Source: Halorientalis persicus | GTDB taxonomy: Archaea > Halobacteriota > Halobacteria > Halobacteriales > Haloarculaceae | Assembly (NCBI RefSeq): GCF_900110215.1 | Contig: NZ_FOCX01000005.1 | Location: 124,001-188,000, forward strand | Reading direction: 5' to 3' | Length of the DNA stretch: 64,000 nt | Shown here: positions 1 through 7,700 of the stretch, piece after piece | How positions within the stretch are numbered: the stretch's first letter is position 1 | How the letters are laid out: every line of letters begins with the position of its first letter | Translations under genes and position numbers: made by a program | The notes under the pieces: generated by a model | The model's input: only the letters and a program-made list of their open reading frames with translations | Database searches by the model: none | Told to the model about the DNA's origin: nothing

Positions 1-200
1 AGGAGTACGGGATCGAGATCGCCGGCGGCCTCGGCGATCTCTCCGGGGAGATCCTCCGCATCGGCTGTATGGGACACAGCGCTCGTCCAGAGAACGTGCT
101 GGCGCTCGTGAGCGCGCTCGGCAACACACTCGAAGCGCTGGACGCGGACGTCGACGCGGATGCGGGCGCGAGCGCCGCCCGCCGCGCGCTCAAGCGCTGA
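1..200 (+). CDS. class-V aminotransferase, C-terminal end (partial)
   Basis: Only the last 65 or so codons are inside the window (frame starting at base 3, TGA at 198-200). The motif GGLGDLSGEILRIGCMG followed by R-P-E-N-V and a short helix is the usual C-terminus of PLP-dependent class-V aminotransferases of the alanine-glyoxylate / serine-pyruvate group. These enzymes transfer the amino group of alanine or serine to glyoxylate or another keto acid. The PLP lysine lies upstream of the window, so the exact substrate cannot be judged. The end overlaps the convergent next gene by 11 bases. Confidence 0.75.
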   Translation, partial: EYGIEIAGGLGDLSGEILRIGCMGHSARPENVLALVSALGNTLEALDADVDADAGASAARRALKR

Positions 201-507
201 CGTTCGCGTCCGGGGCGTGACAGACTTCGTACTCGCCGTTCTCTTCGATCCCGATAACCGCCCACTCGTAGTCGGGGTCACGCCGTTGTAATCGTTCGCG
301 GACTTCCGTCGCTTGCTCCTGCCAGGTGACGAGACACTGGAACTCGCCGGATCCCCGCGGCGTCACCGGCTCGTCGGCCGGTGTCACGTTTACGATCCGC
401 CACTTTCGCTGCGCGCGCAACTCCCGTCCATCGCGTTCGACGACGTATCCAAGGTCGGTGAAAATGGCCTCTGCCTTCTCGGCTAGTGGCGTGGTAACAG
501 TCGCCAT
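190..507 (-). CDS. conserved haloarchaeal protein (DUF7116-like)
   Basis: 105-residue acidic protein of unknown function. I recognise the pattern from haloarchaeal genomes (DUF7116-like): an N-terminal helix (EKAEAIFTDLGY), an RAQRKWRIVNVTP strand and a C-terminal DYEWAVIGIEE-YEVCHAP stretch. No catalytic motif is visible. The ATG at 507 is preferred to one four codons upstream (519) because a TTAAG TATA element at 534-539 lies 27-28 bases upstream of it, which fits a leaderless transcript. It converges on the aminotransferase and overlaps its end. Confidence 0.75.
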   Translation of the reverse strand: MATVTTPLAEKAEAIFTDLGYVVERDGRELRAQRKWRIVNVTPADEPVTPRGSGEFQCLVTWQEQATEVRERLQRRDPDYEWAVIGIEENGEYEVCHAPDANVSA

Positions 508-533
508 CCGACTTGACATACGACTCGCGCTTG

Positions 534-539
534 CTTAAG
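534..539 (-). promoter_or_regulatory. TATA element of the DUF7116-like gene
   Basis: CTTAAG centred about 28 bases upstream of the ATG at 507; the spacing fits a leaderless haloarchaeal mRNA. Confidence 0.45.
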
Positions 540-629
540 TGTATTCAATTGATAGAAAACCGATAGATACTCCCCCGGACCGGCGCCATCGGGGGGTTGC
601 GTGACGCGGGTGTCGGTTCTGACGCGGGG

Positions 630-869
630 TCACTCGTGGGCAGCGTCCCACTCGTCGGCTTTGCGGATGTTACTGCAGACGTTACACTGGATGCGCCCCA
701 TCGCGTCCATCGCGTTGTCGAAGCTCTCGCAGTTCGAACAGAAGTAGCCCCAGCGGTTCTCGCGGTCGGGGTCGGCGTAGACGACGAAGAAGGGACCTTT
801 CGAGCCGCGCTCGGCCTCGTCGCGGGCGACGTACAGCTGTTCTCCGTCCTCGGTCGTCCGGGCTTCCAT
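630..869 (-). CDS. DUF5816-like zinc-ribbon protein
   Basis: 79-residue haloarchaeal protein with two Cys pairs, C-S-N-C at about residue 44 and C-N-V-C at about 62, which probably bind one zinc as a small ribbon. The KGPFFVVYAD strand, the SFDNAMDAMGRI linker and the C-terminal EWDAAHE are the pattern I associate with DUF5816. The function is unknown. The TATA-like element at 892-899 (CATTTAGG on the minus strand) lies 27 bases upstream of the ATG, supporting this start. Confidence 0.8.
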   Translation of the reverse strand: MEARTTEDGEQLYVARDEAERGSKGPFFVVYADPDRENRWGYFCSNCESFDNAMDAMGRIQCNVCSNIRKADEWDAAHE

Positions 870-891
870 GCGGTGTACTGGTGGCTCCGCC

Positions 892-899
892 CCTAAATG
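892..899 (-). promoter_or_regulatory. TATA element of the DUF5816-like gene
   Basis: Minus-strand CATTTAGG, 27 bases upstream of the ATG at 869. Confidence 0.45.
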
Positions 900-904
900 C
901 CTCT

Positions 905-1072
905 CTACTCCCGGAGGCCGAAGACGGTCAGGGACGTGCCGACGACGGCGATGAAGAAGGACAGGGGGCTGAGCGGCGAGGCCTGTCCGAAGTAGACGAC
1001 CAGAAAGACCGCGAAAACCGTCATCTGGATTCCGGCCAGCGCCATGCGGGGGTCGAACGACGACGTGTCCAT
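905..1072 (-). CDS. small two-helix membrane protein
   Basis: 55-codon ORF (MDTSSFDPRMAL..., ending FGLRE). Two hydrophobic helices, about residues 10-30 and 36-53, flank a short SPLSPLS turn, giving a hairpin membrane protein. No function can be assigned. It lies directly upstream of the DUF5816-like gene on the same strand, but that gene has its own TATA element. Coding is supported by the start, the amphipathic layout and GC-rich third positions; the short length keeps the confidence moderate. Confidence 0.6.
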   Translation of the reverse strand: MDTSSFDPRMALAGIQMTVFAVFLVVYFGQASPLSPLSFFIAVVGTSLTVFGLRE

Positions 1073-1158
1073 ACGTTCGCTGTGGCAGGGACGGACATAG
1101 TGGTTCGGAGGAGATGACCCGAAGGGGATTTGCCGACCGACGGCGTATGCGAGACCGA

Positions 1159-2553
1159 ATGCCGCCCCGCTTGCTCCACTACTCGGACGTGGAGAACGCC
1201 TACGACGACCCCAGCCGGATCGGCCGCCTCGCCGGACTCGTCCGGTCGCTGCGGGCCGACGACACGCTGGTCCTCGGGACCGGTGACAACACCGCGCCGG
1301 GCGTCCTCTCGATGGTCTCCACGGGCCGCCAGGCGCTGGACTTCTTCGGGGCCGTCGCGCCCGACGCCGACACCTTCGGCAACCACGACTTCGACTACGG
1401 ACCCGACGCGATCACCGAGATCGTGCGCGAGTCGCCACAGACCTGGGTGAGCGCCAACGTAGAGTGGGCGGACGACGGGCCCGAGGGCGCGGAAAGCGCC
1501 GGCGAGCGCTTCGGCCACGAGGCCGGCGTCGTCCCCTCGACGGTCGTCGCGGTCGACGGATCGACCGTCGGCCTGACCGGCGTCACCGAACCGAAGACCG
1601 GGTCGATGTGTCCCGGCGCGACTGGACTGACTTTCACCGATCCGGTCGCCGCGGTCCGCCGGGAGACCGCCCGGCTCCGCGAGCGAGAGGTCGACGCCGT
1701 GGTCGTTCTCTCGCACCTGGGCAGTGGGGACGACGAACTCGCCCGCGAGACAGACGTGAACGTGATCCTCGGCGGGCACGTTCACTCGAGCCGGAGCGAC
1801 CGCGTTGCGGACACACTGCTCACTCGGCCCGGTGCAAACGCTCGCGGTCTGCTGGAGATCGACCTCGAACTTGCCCCCTCGACCGACGCCGTGACCGTCC
1901 ACGAAGTCGGGGACGGGCCGCTGGACGAGTCCGTCGCCGACGCGATGCGAACGCGTCGCTCGGCGGCCGGTCTGGACGCAGTGGTCGGTCACGTCGACGA
2001 CCCGATCACCCGGGATCGGGCGGTGAAACACACCGGCGAGTGCCGGATCGGCAACTTCATCGCCGACGCCTACCGATGGGCCGCCGACGCGGACGTGGGC
2101 CTGCAGAACTCCGGCGGCATCCGGGAGGGTCCACCCCTTGCCGGCGAGGTGACAGTCGCGGATCTCGTGAGTGTGGTCCCGTTCGACGAACCGGTGACCG
2201 TCGCCGAACTCACGGGTCGGGAACTCCGCCAGCTCTGTCGGGAGGCCGACGGCGAACACGTGCAGGCGGTGGCCGACCGCTGGCACGCTCACGTCAGCAG
2301 CGGTCTCACAATCGAACGGAACGGAAGCGGCGTCGAGGCGGTCCGTCTCGACGGGGCACCACTCTCGGACGACGTGACCTACACCCTTGCGACGACGGAC
2401 TACCTCTTTCACACCGACCACGAGTTCCCGGTGCTGGACGAGCACCACAGGGTCGAGCGCCTGTCGACCCAGTACGAGGTACTGGCCACGTACGCCCGCG
2501 AGCAGGGGATCGACCCGGCCGTCGAGGATCGGATTCGACACGTCAGTGAGTGA
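1159..2553 (+). CDS. 5'-nucleotidase family bifunctional metallophosphatase
   Basis: 464-residue protein of the 5'-nucleotidase/UshA family. N-terminal calcineurin-like metal motifs run in order: LHYSDVEN near the start, GTGDN, GNHDFDYG, VVLSHLG and GGHVHS, which hold a two-metal centre. The C-terminal nucleotidase domain begins near FIADAYRWAADADVGLQNSGGIREG and supplies base stacking. It should dephosphorylate nucleotides or cyclic nucleotides. No signal peptide is visible, so it is probably cytosolic, unlike secreted UshA. The start at 1159 puts the first phosphatase strand at the N-terminus, as is normal in the family; ATG 1147 is an alternative. Confidence 0.82.
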   Translation: MPPRLLHYSDVENAYDDPSRIGRLAGLVRSLRADDTLVLGTGDNTAPGVLSMVSTGRQALDFFGAVAPDADTFGNHDFDYGPDAITEIVRESPQTWVSANVEWADDGPEGAESAGERFGHEAGVVPSTVVAVDGSTVGLTGVTEPKTGSMCPGATGLTFTDPVAAVRRETARLREREVDAVVVLSHLGSGDDELARETDVNVILGGHVHSSRSDRVADTLLTRPGANARGLLEIDLELAPSTDAVTVHEVGDGPLDESVADAMRTRRSAAGLDAVVGHVDDPITRDRAVKHTGECRIGNFIADAYRWAADADVGLQNSGGIREGPPLAGEVTVADLVSVVPFDEPVTVAELTGRELRQLCREADGEHVQAVADRWHAHVSSGLTIERNGSGVEAVRLDGAPLSDDVTYTLATTDYLFHTDHEFPVLDEHHRVERLSTQYEVLATYAREQGIDPAVEDRIRHVSE

Positions 2554-2641
2554 GTGTCTCGCTCGGGAACGACCGTCACGACGGGTACCCTTGCAACGGA
2601 GAGGGAAAGGTTGACACTCCGGGCGGGCGTCGTCCCCGACG

Positions 2642-3037
2642 ATGACGCAGGTCGTGGTGCCGGTGCGCTATCCACTCACCGAGCACTCCAGAGCCACGCT
2701 CAGCCGGGCGATCGAGATCACACGGGAGGAAGCCGCCAGTCTGACTGTTCTCCACGTCAACCTCTATCACAACACCCGGCGGATCTCCCGGAGCGAACTC
2801 AAACACGCCGTCGAGAACGCCTTCGACGACCTGCCGGACGTGCGCTACGTGGTGCGGACGGGGATGCTGGTCGAAGAGACGATCCTCGAAGAGGTGGCCG
2901 ATTCGCGGGCCGACATCGTGGTTATCGGCCGCAAACAGGCCAGTCGCTGGCGGAAAATGATCCGACGCATCACCGACGATCCCGACATCGAGCGGTTCCT
3001 CCAGACCGAACTCGACGCGAAGATCGTCACGGTCTAA
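2642..3037 (+). CDS. universal stress protein (UspA family)
   Basis: 131-residue single-domain UspA protein. It has the N-terminal VVVPVRYPLTEHS strand-loop, a central VLHVNLY strand, and the DIVVIGRK strand before a C-terminal T-V-type strand. The usual nucleotide loop G-x2-G-x9-G-S/T is not clear: after VIGRKQ it reads ASRWRKMI, so ATP binding is doubtful. The target process is unknown. The stop overlaps the convergent MscS gene by four bases. Confidence 0.78.
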   Translation: MTQVVVPVRYPLTEHSRATLSRAIEITREEAASLTVLHVNLYHNTRRISRSELKHAVENAFDDLPDVRYVVRTGMLVEETILEEVADSRADIVVIGRKQASRWRKMIRRITDDPDIERFLQTELDAKIVTV

Positions 3038-4185
3038 CCGGTCGGCCCGGACCCGCCGGGCTCGTCGGTGTCCGTGCCCTCGCCGTTCCGAACGTCCCCG
3101 TCGGGGCTCCGGGGGTGGCCACCGGGCCCCGTCCGTCGGCGTGGCGGACTGACCGACACGTCCATCTGCCCGCTGGTCTCGTCGAAGATAACGTGCTGGT
3201 GGGGATAGGCGATCTCCACGTCGGCGTCTTCGAGACGCCGCCACACGTTCGTCTGGACCTTCGATTTGGTCGCCAGCAGTTTGTACGGTTCCGAGAGCCA
3301 GTAGCGCAGTCGCAGGTGAACGCCGTGGTCGCCGAACGTCTCGATGTAACACTTCGGCGCGGCCGGGTACCGGGCGCTCCCCACGCGAATGTCCGGCCCG
3401 CCCTCGATCACGCGATCGACTTCCTTCGCGGCCCGCTCGATCAGGTCCCGCGCCTCGGGAAGGTCGCTCTCGTAGGTGACGACGACGTCCAGCGTCTGGC
3501 GTGTCCGGGGGTCCTCCGCCGAGTAGTTGATCACGTCTCGGGACCGGATCTCGCCGTTTGGCACCACTACGAAGGTGTTGTCGAGCGTCATGATCTTGGT
3601 GTACCGGAGCGTGATGTCGTCGACGAATCCCCGCTGTTGGGTGTCGACGATCTCCACCATGTCACCGATTTCGTAGGGCTGGTCGGCGAGCAAGAACATT
3701 CCGCTGATGATGCTGCCGACGATGGGGGCCAGGACCACACCGATCGCCGCCGAGAACACGGCCACGGACAGCGTGATGTCGCCGAGGCTCACGCCGTAGA
3801 TCGGGAGGATGGCCAGGATCGCAAAGAGGAAGATCCCGACGCGAATCGCCCGCAGAATCATCCGCGTGATGCTCGGCCGCCGGAACCGCTGAGAGATGCG
3901 GCGGCCGAACACCGCCACGACCAGCCGTGAGGCGGCCCAGGCAAGCCCCAGAATCAGCAGCGTCGCGAAGATGTCGACCGCCCAGGACGGCACCGGAAAC
4001 GGGAGCCACGACGTGGGGAGCAAATTCTCGACCGACTCGCCCACCGCTGTCGTGGCGTTCGCGGTGGCCTGTCCCGCGTCCGCCCCACCCCCAACGTCCG
4101 TCGTTTCCGACCCCGCTGGAGCCGGCGTGGACACCTGGGCCACCGCGTCTCCACCCGCCGCACCAGGATCCGGAGGCCCGCTCAT
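3034..4185 (-). CDS. MscS-family mechanosensitive ion channel
   Basis: 383-residue membrane protein. A Gly/Ala-rich N-terminal tail is followed by helices at roughly 65-90 and 115-140, then the pore-lining region (GVVLAPIVGSIISGMFLLADQPYEIGD) and the MscS beta domain (VEIVDTQQRGFVDDITLRYTKI, NTFVVVPNGEIRSRDVINYS). This matches the small-conductance osmotic release channel fold, here protecting against hypo-osmotic shock in a halophile. The last 45 residues are a hydrophilic Pro/Gly/Arg tail. A TATA element (GTTTAAG) lies 27 bases upstream of the ATG. Confidence 0.88.
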   Translation of the reverse strand: MSGPPDPGAAGGDAVAQVSTPAPAGSETTDVGGGADAGQATANATTAVGESVENLLPTSWLPFPVPSWAVDIFATLLILGLAWAASRLVVAVFGRRISQRFRRPSITRMILRAIRVGIFLFAILAILPIYGVSLGDITLSVAVFSAAIGVVLAPIVGSIISGMFLLADQPYEIGDMVEIVDTQQRGFVDDITLRYTKIMTLDNTFVVVPNGEIRSRDVINYSAEDPRTRQTLDVVVTYESDLPEARDLIERAAKEVDRVIEGGPDIRVGSARYPAAPKCYIETFGDHGVHLRLRYWLSEPYKLLATKSKVQTNVWRRLEDADVEIAYPHQHVIFDETSGQMDVSVSPPRRRTGPGGHPRSPDGDVRNGEGTDTDEPGGSGPTG

Positions 4186-4208
4186 ATCACCAAATCCCGT
4201 CCCGCTGA

Positions 4209-4215
4209 CTTAAAC
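4209..4215 (-). promoter_or_regulatory. TATA element of the mscS gene
   Basis: Minus-strand GTTTAAG centred 27 bases from the ATG at 4185, in the divergent spacer shared with the zinc-ribbon gene. Confidence 0.5.
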
Positions 4216-4332
4216 ACCGGGTTGTGGTTGCCACTCGAAAACGTGGAGCAACGATCGACAACGTGGCCGCTGTATGTCACTATTATCCAGTATGCCAACA
4301 GGACTTTAGCCGTCGGGCGCGTACTACCGACG

Positions 4333-4680
4333 ATGAGCTCTCCCGACCTTCGTGGGTCGCAGTTACCGGCAGACGGCGGCCGGACGCCCGGTCGCAGAAA
4401 GGACGTGTTGTTCTGCTCGAGCTGTGGCCACGAGAGCCTCGTTGGCGGCGACTGGATCGCCACCGACGATTATCTGACACGCACGCGACACCTGCGTTGT
4501 CCGGAGTGCTCGACCACCATCACGGACCGCCCGCTTCCGACCGACAGCGCCGCCGGCGAGGCCCCGCGTGCCGACGTGGTGCTGGCCGATCCGTTCAGTC
4601 GGACGGCCGAGACCGTCGCTCGCCTCTGGCAACACTCGATGCGACACTGGATGGAGTGGTCTCGCCGCGCCGACGCCTAG
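4333..4680 (+). CDS. small zinc-ribbon protein (haloarchaeal, DUF8106-like)
   Basis: 115 residues. The central FCSSCGH ... LRCPEC pair of CxxC motifs (about residues 24-60) forms a zinc ribbon of the sort seen in DUF8106-like haloarchaeal proteins. A C-terminal helix with two Trp (ARLWQHSMRHWMEWSRR) may be an interaction surface. The role is unknown. The chosen ATG is the first Met before the conserved part; an open frame upstream runs through the AT-rich promoter and is unlikely to be translated. The stop overlaps the convergent isomerase gene by four bases. Confidence 0.7.
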   Translation: MSSPDLRGSQLPADGGRTPGRRKDVLFCSSCGHESLVGGDWIATDDYLTRTRHLRCPECSTTITDRPLPTDSAAGEAPRADVVLADPFSRTAETVARLWQHSMRHWMEWSRRADA

Positions 4681-5528
4681 AACTCCCGCACGCCCTCGTC
4701 GGTGACGACCGTATCGAGGAGTCGCGTCGGCGTCGCGTCGTAGGCCGGGTTCTCGACGGTGAACCCTTCGGCGGGTTCCCGCATCACTTCGCTCGGCGAC
4801 CGGATCTCGTTCTCGAAGGCGAACCCGCCCTCGATGATCTTCGCGCCGGACCCGACGACGGTCATCGGTACACCCACGTCACCGGCGGCCGCCGCGATGG
4901 GGTAGGTGCCGACCCGGTTGTACAGCGTGTCCTCGACGATGCAGGACATCCCGGTGACGACGCGGTCACACTCGGCGAGGAAGTGGCCGGCCGCGCCGTC
5001 GACGATCAGGTGCGGTTCGACGCGGTCGACACCCGCGAGGACGCGCGCCGTCTTCCGACCGAGGTACCGCGGTCGGGCTTCCGTGACGTACACGTCGAGG
5101 TGCTTGCCCTCCTGTGCGGCGAGTTCGATGGCTTCGAGCACCGTCGAGGAGTAGTCGTGCGTGAGGACGGTCATGCCGTCCTCGAAGACTTCAGCGCCGT
5201 TTTTCGCCGCCTCGCTCTTGGCGTTCTCGATGCGGTCGACCACGCGGTCGATGGCGTCGGCGAGGATGTCCTGTGCCTCGGTGACCGAGTCGGTGTCGGC
5301 GTCTTTGACTGCCGCCACGATGTCGCGCTGTGCGTTCTGGAGCGAGGCGTGGGACGGGTTGGCTCGCTTGAGCGCGTTCGCGTTGCGCTCCAGGGTCACG
5401 ACGAACTCCTCGACCGTCGGGTACTCACCCTCGGTCAACTCCCGGAGGGCGGCGGCGGCCTTGACGGCCACGACCGACGAGGAGTGGGTTTGCATCTGCT
5501 CGATCTCCTCGACCGTCTCGTCTATCAT
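4677..5528 (-). CDS. ribose-1,5-bisphosphate isomerase (eIF-2B alpha-like family)
   Basis: 283 residues. The N-terminal helical part (IDETVEEIEQMQTHSSSVVA) is followed by the Rossmann-like isomerase core, with LTHDYSSTVLEAI, VYVTEARPRYLGRKTA, the NRVGTYPIAAAAG motif and the VENPAYDATP tail. This is the archaeal R15P isomerase / IF-2B-related family, which converts ribose-1,5-bisphosphate to ribulose-1,5-bisphosphate in AMP salvage with AMP phosphorylase and type III RuBisCO. Neither partner is in the window, so the pathway is inferred from family. The start (MIDETVEEIEQ) is the usual family N-terminus. Confidence 0.82.
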   Translation of the reverse strand: MIDETVEEIEQMQTHSSSVVAVKAAAALRELTEGEYPTVEEFVVTLERNANALKRANPSHASLQNAQRDIVAAVKDADTDSVTEAQDILADAIDRVVDRIENAKSEAAKNGAEVFEDGMTVLTHDYSSTVLEAIELAAQEGKHLDVYVTEARPRYLGRKTARVLAGVDRVEPHLIVDGAAGHFLAECDRVVTGMSCIVEDTLYNRVGTYPIAAAAGDVGVPMTVVGSGAKIIEGGFAFENEIRSPSEVMREPAEGFTVENPAYDATPTRLLDTVVTDEGVREF

Positions 5529-5646
5529 ACTGCATCCGTCGGTGCCTCGGGGCAAGTACCTTTGCCATCGGGCACGTCTTCGCGCCCAGCGCGGCCGTCC
5601 GCAACGATCCGGACTCTTTTGCCCGCCCCGTGTCTGGGCGTGACCG

Positions 5647-6117
5647 ATGCCAACTCGACGGAGTGTACTGGTCTCGACCGGTGCGTTGGTGACTGCGGGC
5701 TGTTCGTCCCGAAACGACACCGATTCCGACGGGTCCGATTCGAGCGATGGCGAGGCGTTCGACAACACGATCCTCGACGAACGTGGCGGGACGAAACTGC
5801 AACCTGGCACTCACGCCGCGTTCGATTTCACCTACGAAGGCACGAAGAGTGTGCAGATCGCCTACGACCTGACGGTCGTCGACGACTGGGACATCGACGT
5901 GCTGGTTCTCGACGGCGAAAACTACGACCGATATCCCGACGGCGGCCACCTCTCTTACTCCGCGGAACTGTCGGCGATCGAGACCGACGAGGTCCAAAAC
6001 GAGGGCTACGTCTCCGCGGGCCGGTACGCGATCGTGTTCGACAACACCGACCGGTTCACCGAACCGACCGACATCCCGGTCCCCATCGAGTTCGACGTGG
6101 AAGTCGCGACGAACTGA
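5647..6117 (+). CDS. Tat-exported lipoprotein of unknown function
   Basis: 156 residues. The N-terminus has a twin Arg (TRRSVLVSTGALVTAGCSS) with a short hydrophobic stretch and an LVTAGC lipobox, so it is probably exported folded and lipid-anchored at Cys19. A Ser/Asp-rich linker leads to a beta-rich domain of about 115 residues that reads like a jelly-roll or C-terminal pre-peptidase-type fold (VQIAYDLTVVDDWDIDVLVLD...). No catalytic residues are recognisable. Confidence 0.75.
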   Translation: MPTRRSVLVSTGALVTAGCSSRNDTDSDGSDSSDGEAFDNTILDERGGTKLQPGTHAAFDFTYEGTKSVQIAYDLTVVDDWDIDVLVLDGENYDRYPDGGHLSYSAELSAIETDEVQNEGYVSAGRYAIVFDNTDRFTEPTDIPVPIEFDVEVATN

Positions 6118-6162
6118 GTTCGACCGCGAGTCAGCTAAGTTCTCCCAGCCCGTACCCCCGGT

Positions 6163-6564
6163 ATGGTCGAAGTGACGTATCACTGCCCGTACTGTGGGGC
6201 GGTGACTGGCGTCGAGCGCGAGGGGTATCTCGACGACGACTGTGTGACCCGGGAACCCCTCGACGGCTGGGAGTACGCAAGTACGACCGACGACGTGGCC
6301 GACCGGGAGGCCGCCGACGGCATCGAGTTCGTCTGTCTGGGCGACGCGGGGGACGGCACGGCGGTCGGGCCGGGGGGCCCTGCGAGGACAGCGAGTGGGG
6401 GCTCGTCGGACCGCAGGTCCGACGGCGGTGCGAACGATCCCGACCCGGAGAAGGACGGCTGTGGCCGAACCTTCTACCTCAGCTTTCGCAAGTCCGAGGA
6501 CGGCGAGCGCGTCGAACACCGGACGCCAGATATCGACCGACCGCGGTTCGACTTCCGGCCCTGA
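6163..6564 (+). CDS. zinc-ribbon protein of unknown function
   Basis: 133 residues. The N-terminal HCPYCGAVTGVER gives one CxxC; further Cys residues (DDDCV, FVCLGD, DGCGRTFY) could complete a treble-clef-like site. A Gly/Ser/Asp linker at about 65-90 looks disordered, and the end (YLSFRKSEDG...RFDFRP) is basic for this proteome. It lies between a lipoprotein and a DUF1684 gene on the same strand, with no clear functional link. No characterised homologue is recognised. Confidence 0.6.
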   Translation: MVEVTYHCPYCGAVTGVEREGYLDDDCVTREPLDGWEYASTTDDVADREAADGIEFVCLGDAGDGTAVGPGGPARTASGGSSDRRSDGGANDPDPEKDGCGRTFYLSFRKSEDGERVEHRTPDIDRPRFDFRP

Positions 6565-6687
6565 TCTGCCCGAGTCGACGAACCGATCGCTGATCCGTCG
6601 ATGCGGAACCACACCGTGTGCTGGCCTGGCTGCCCGGCCGGGCCGCGAGCCGCCGGACTGAAACCCGGTGGCCCAGTACCGTTGGGT

Positions 6688-7233
6688 ATGACCGACGACA
6701 CCGACGACTGGGCCCAGCAACTCCGGGACAACCGCGAAGAGAAAGACCGCTTTTTCGCCGAACACCGCCAGTCACCGATCCCGCCCGGCGAGCGCGACAG
6801 CTTCGACGGCCTCGACTACTTCCCACCCGACCCCGAGTACCGGGTCACGGCGTCCGTCACCGTCCACGACGAACCCGAACCGATCGAGATGGACACGACC
6901 GAAGGTCGGACCGTCCGGTACCTGCGGATCGTTACCTTCGAGTTCGAACTCGACGGCGAGTCACACGAACTCCACGGCTACCGACAGGAGAACGACGACG
7001 GGAGCATCTTCGTCCCGATCCGCGACAAGACGACCGGACAGGAGACCTACGAGCACGGCCGGTACATGGAACTGGAGCCCGACCGCGAGTTGACCGACGG
7101 GGACGAGGTCACGCTCGATTTCAACCTCGCGTACTCTCCGTTTTGCGCGTTCAGCGACACCTTCGACTGCCCGCTACCGCCGGAAGAAAACTGGTTGGAG
7201 ACGACCGTCGAGGCCGGCGAGCGTACGCCCTGA
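6688..7233 (+). CDS. DUF1684 family protein
   Basis: 181 residues. The order matches DUF1684: an N-terminal helix (WAQQLRDNREEKDRFF) and P-x-P-x-x-R, then LDYFPPDPEYRV, a beta-rich core (GTVRYLRI, FVPIRDKTTGQETYEHGRYMEL) and the signature DFNLAYSPFCAFSDTFDCPLPPEENW. The function is not established; the family occurs in bacteria and archaea. The ATG at 6688 starts the usual N-terminal helix; an open frame 29 codons longer encodes an unlikely Pro/Gly-rich leader. Confidence 0.83.
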   Translation: MTDDTDDWAQQLRDNREEKDRFFAEHRQSPIPPGERDSFDGLDYFPPDPEYRVTASVTVHDEPEPIEMDTTEGRTVRYLRIVTFEFELDGESHELHGYRQENDDGSIFVPIRDKTTGQETYEHGRYMELEPDRELTDGDEVTLDFNLAYSPFCAFSDTFDCPLPPEENWLETTVEAGERTP

Positions 7234-7234
7234 G

Positions 7235-7399
7235 CTACTCTTCGACAGTCATCTCCTCCTCTTCGAAGTGATACCGGAAAATCTCCACCCGCTGTGCGGC
7301 TTCCCTGATGTGATACTTGGCGCACTCCTCGTCCGCCTCCGAGAGGGCTTCACCCAGTGATTCTTTGATACGTTCGAGTTCCCGCGAGCCTGATACCAT
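7235..7399 (-). CDS. small charged helical protein
   Basis: 54 residues, mostly predicted helix (SRELERIKESLGEALSEADEECAKYHIREAAQRVEIF) with a Glu-rich end. No function is known. Its stop is separated from the convergent DUF1684 stop by one base. The ATG at 7399 is preferred over an in-frame TTG at 7423; an AT-rich element on the minus strand about 30 bases upstream (near 7430) could be its TATA box. Confidence 0.6.
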   Translation of the reverse strand: MVSGSRELERIKESLGEALSEADEECAKYHIREAAQRVEIFRYHFEEEEMTVEE

Positions 7400-7668
7400 C
7401 GTGCCATCCGAAATTACTCTCAACTAACACATAACAGCACCGTTTCCTGCAGTTTATTGCATCGACTGTAGCGATCAGCGACGCGTGCGCTCGTTCGATC
7501 GAACGGCTCGAACCGGTCGACGTTTCGGTCCGCTTCCACAGTTATCTAAATTTGATTTTGGCGAATCACTGTTTTGCTCCCTAATGGACCGACTAAACCC
7601 CTATAATTCGATATAGTTCTCAGATCCGATAATTTACGGATAGGTTGGGCGTGAATTGTTACCATGGA

Positions 7669-7676
7669 TTAATATT
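7669..7676 (+). promoter_or_regulatory. TATA element of the receiver/histidine kinase gene
   Basis: TTAATATT centred about 28 bases upstream of the ATG at 7701. The 7400-7668 stretch is unusually AT-rich for this window (several A/T runs between 7540 and 7640) and otherwise holds nothing I can identify. Confidence 0.55.
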
Positions 7677-7700
7677 CGGGAACCACACAATCCCGACTCG

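Noticed and set aside
1021-2541. Open frame of about 500 codons antisense to the 5'-nucleotidase gene
   Set aside because: High GC leaves few stops on the opposite strand. The sense frame carries the full metallophosphatase motif set, and the antisense product is Arg/Gly/Val-rich without domains.
4224-6593. Plus-strand open frame of almost 800 codons over the isomerase and lipoprotein genes
   Set aside because: It runs antisense to the isomerase and out of frame with the lipoprotein and zinc-ribbon genes; no domain is visible.
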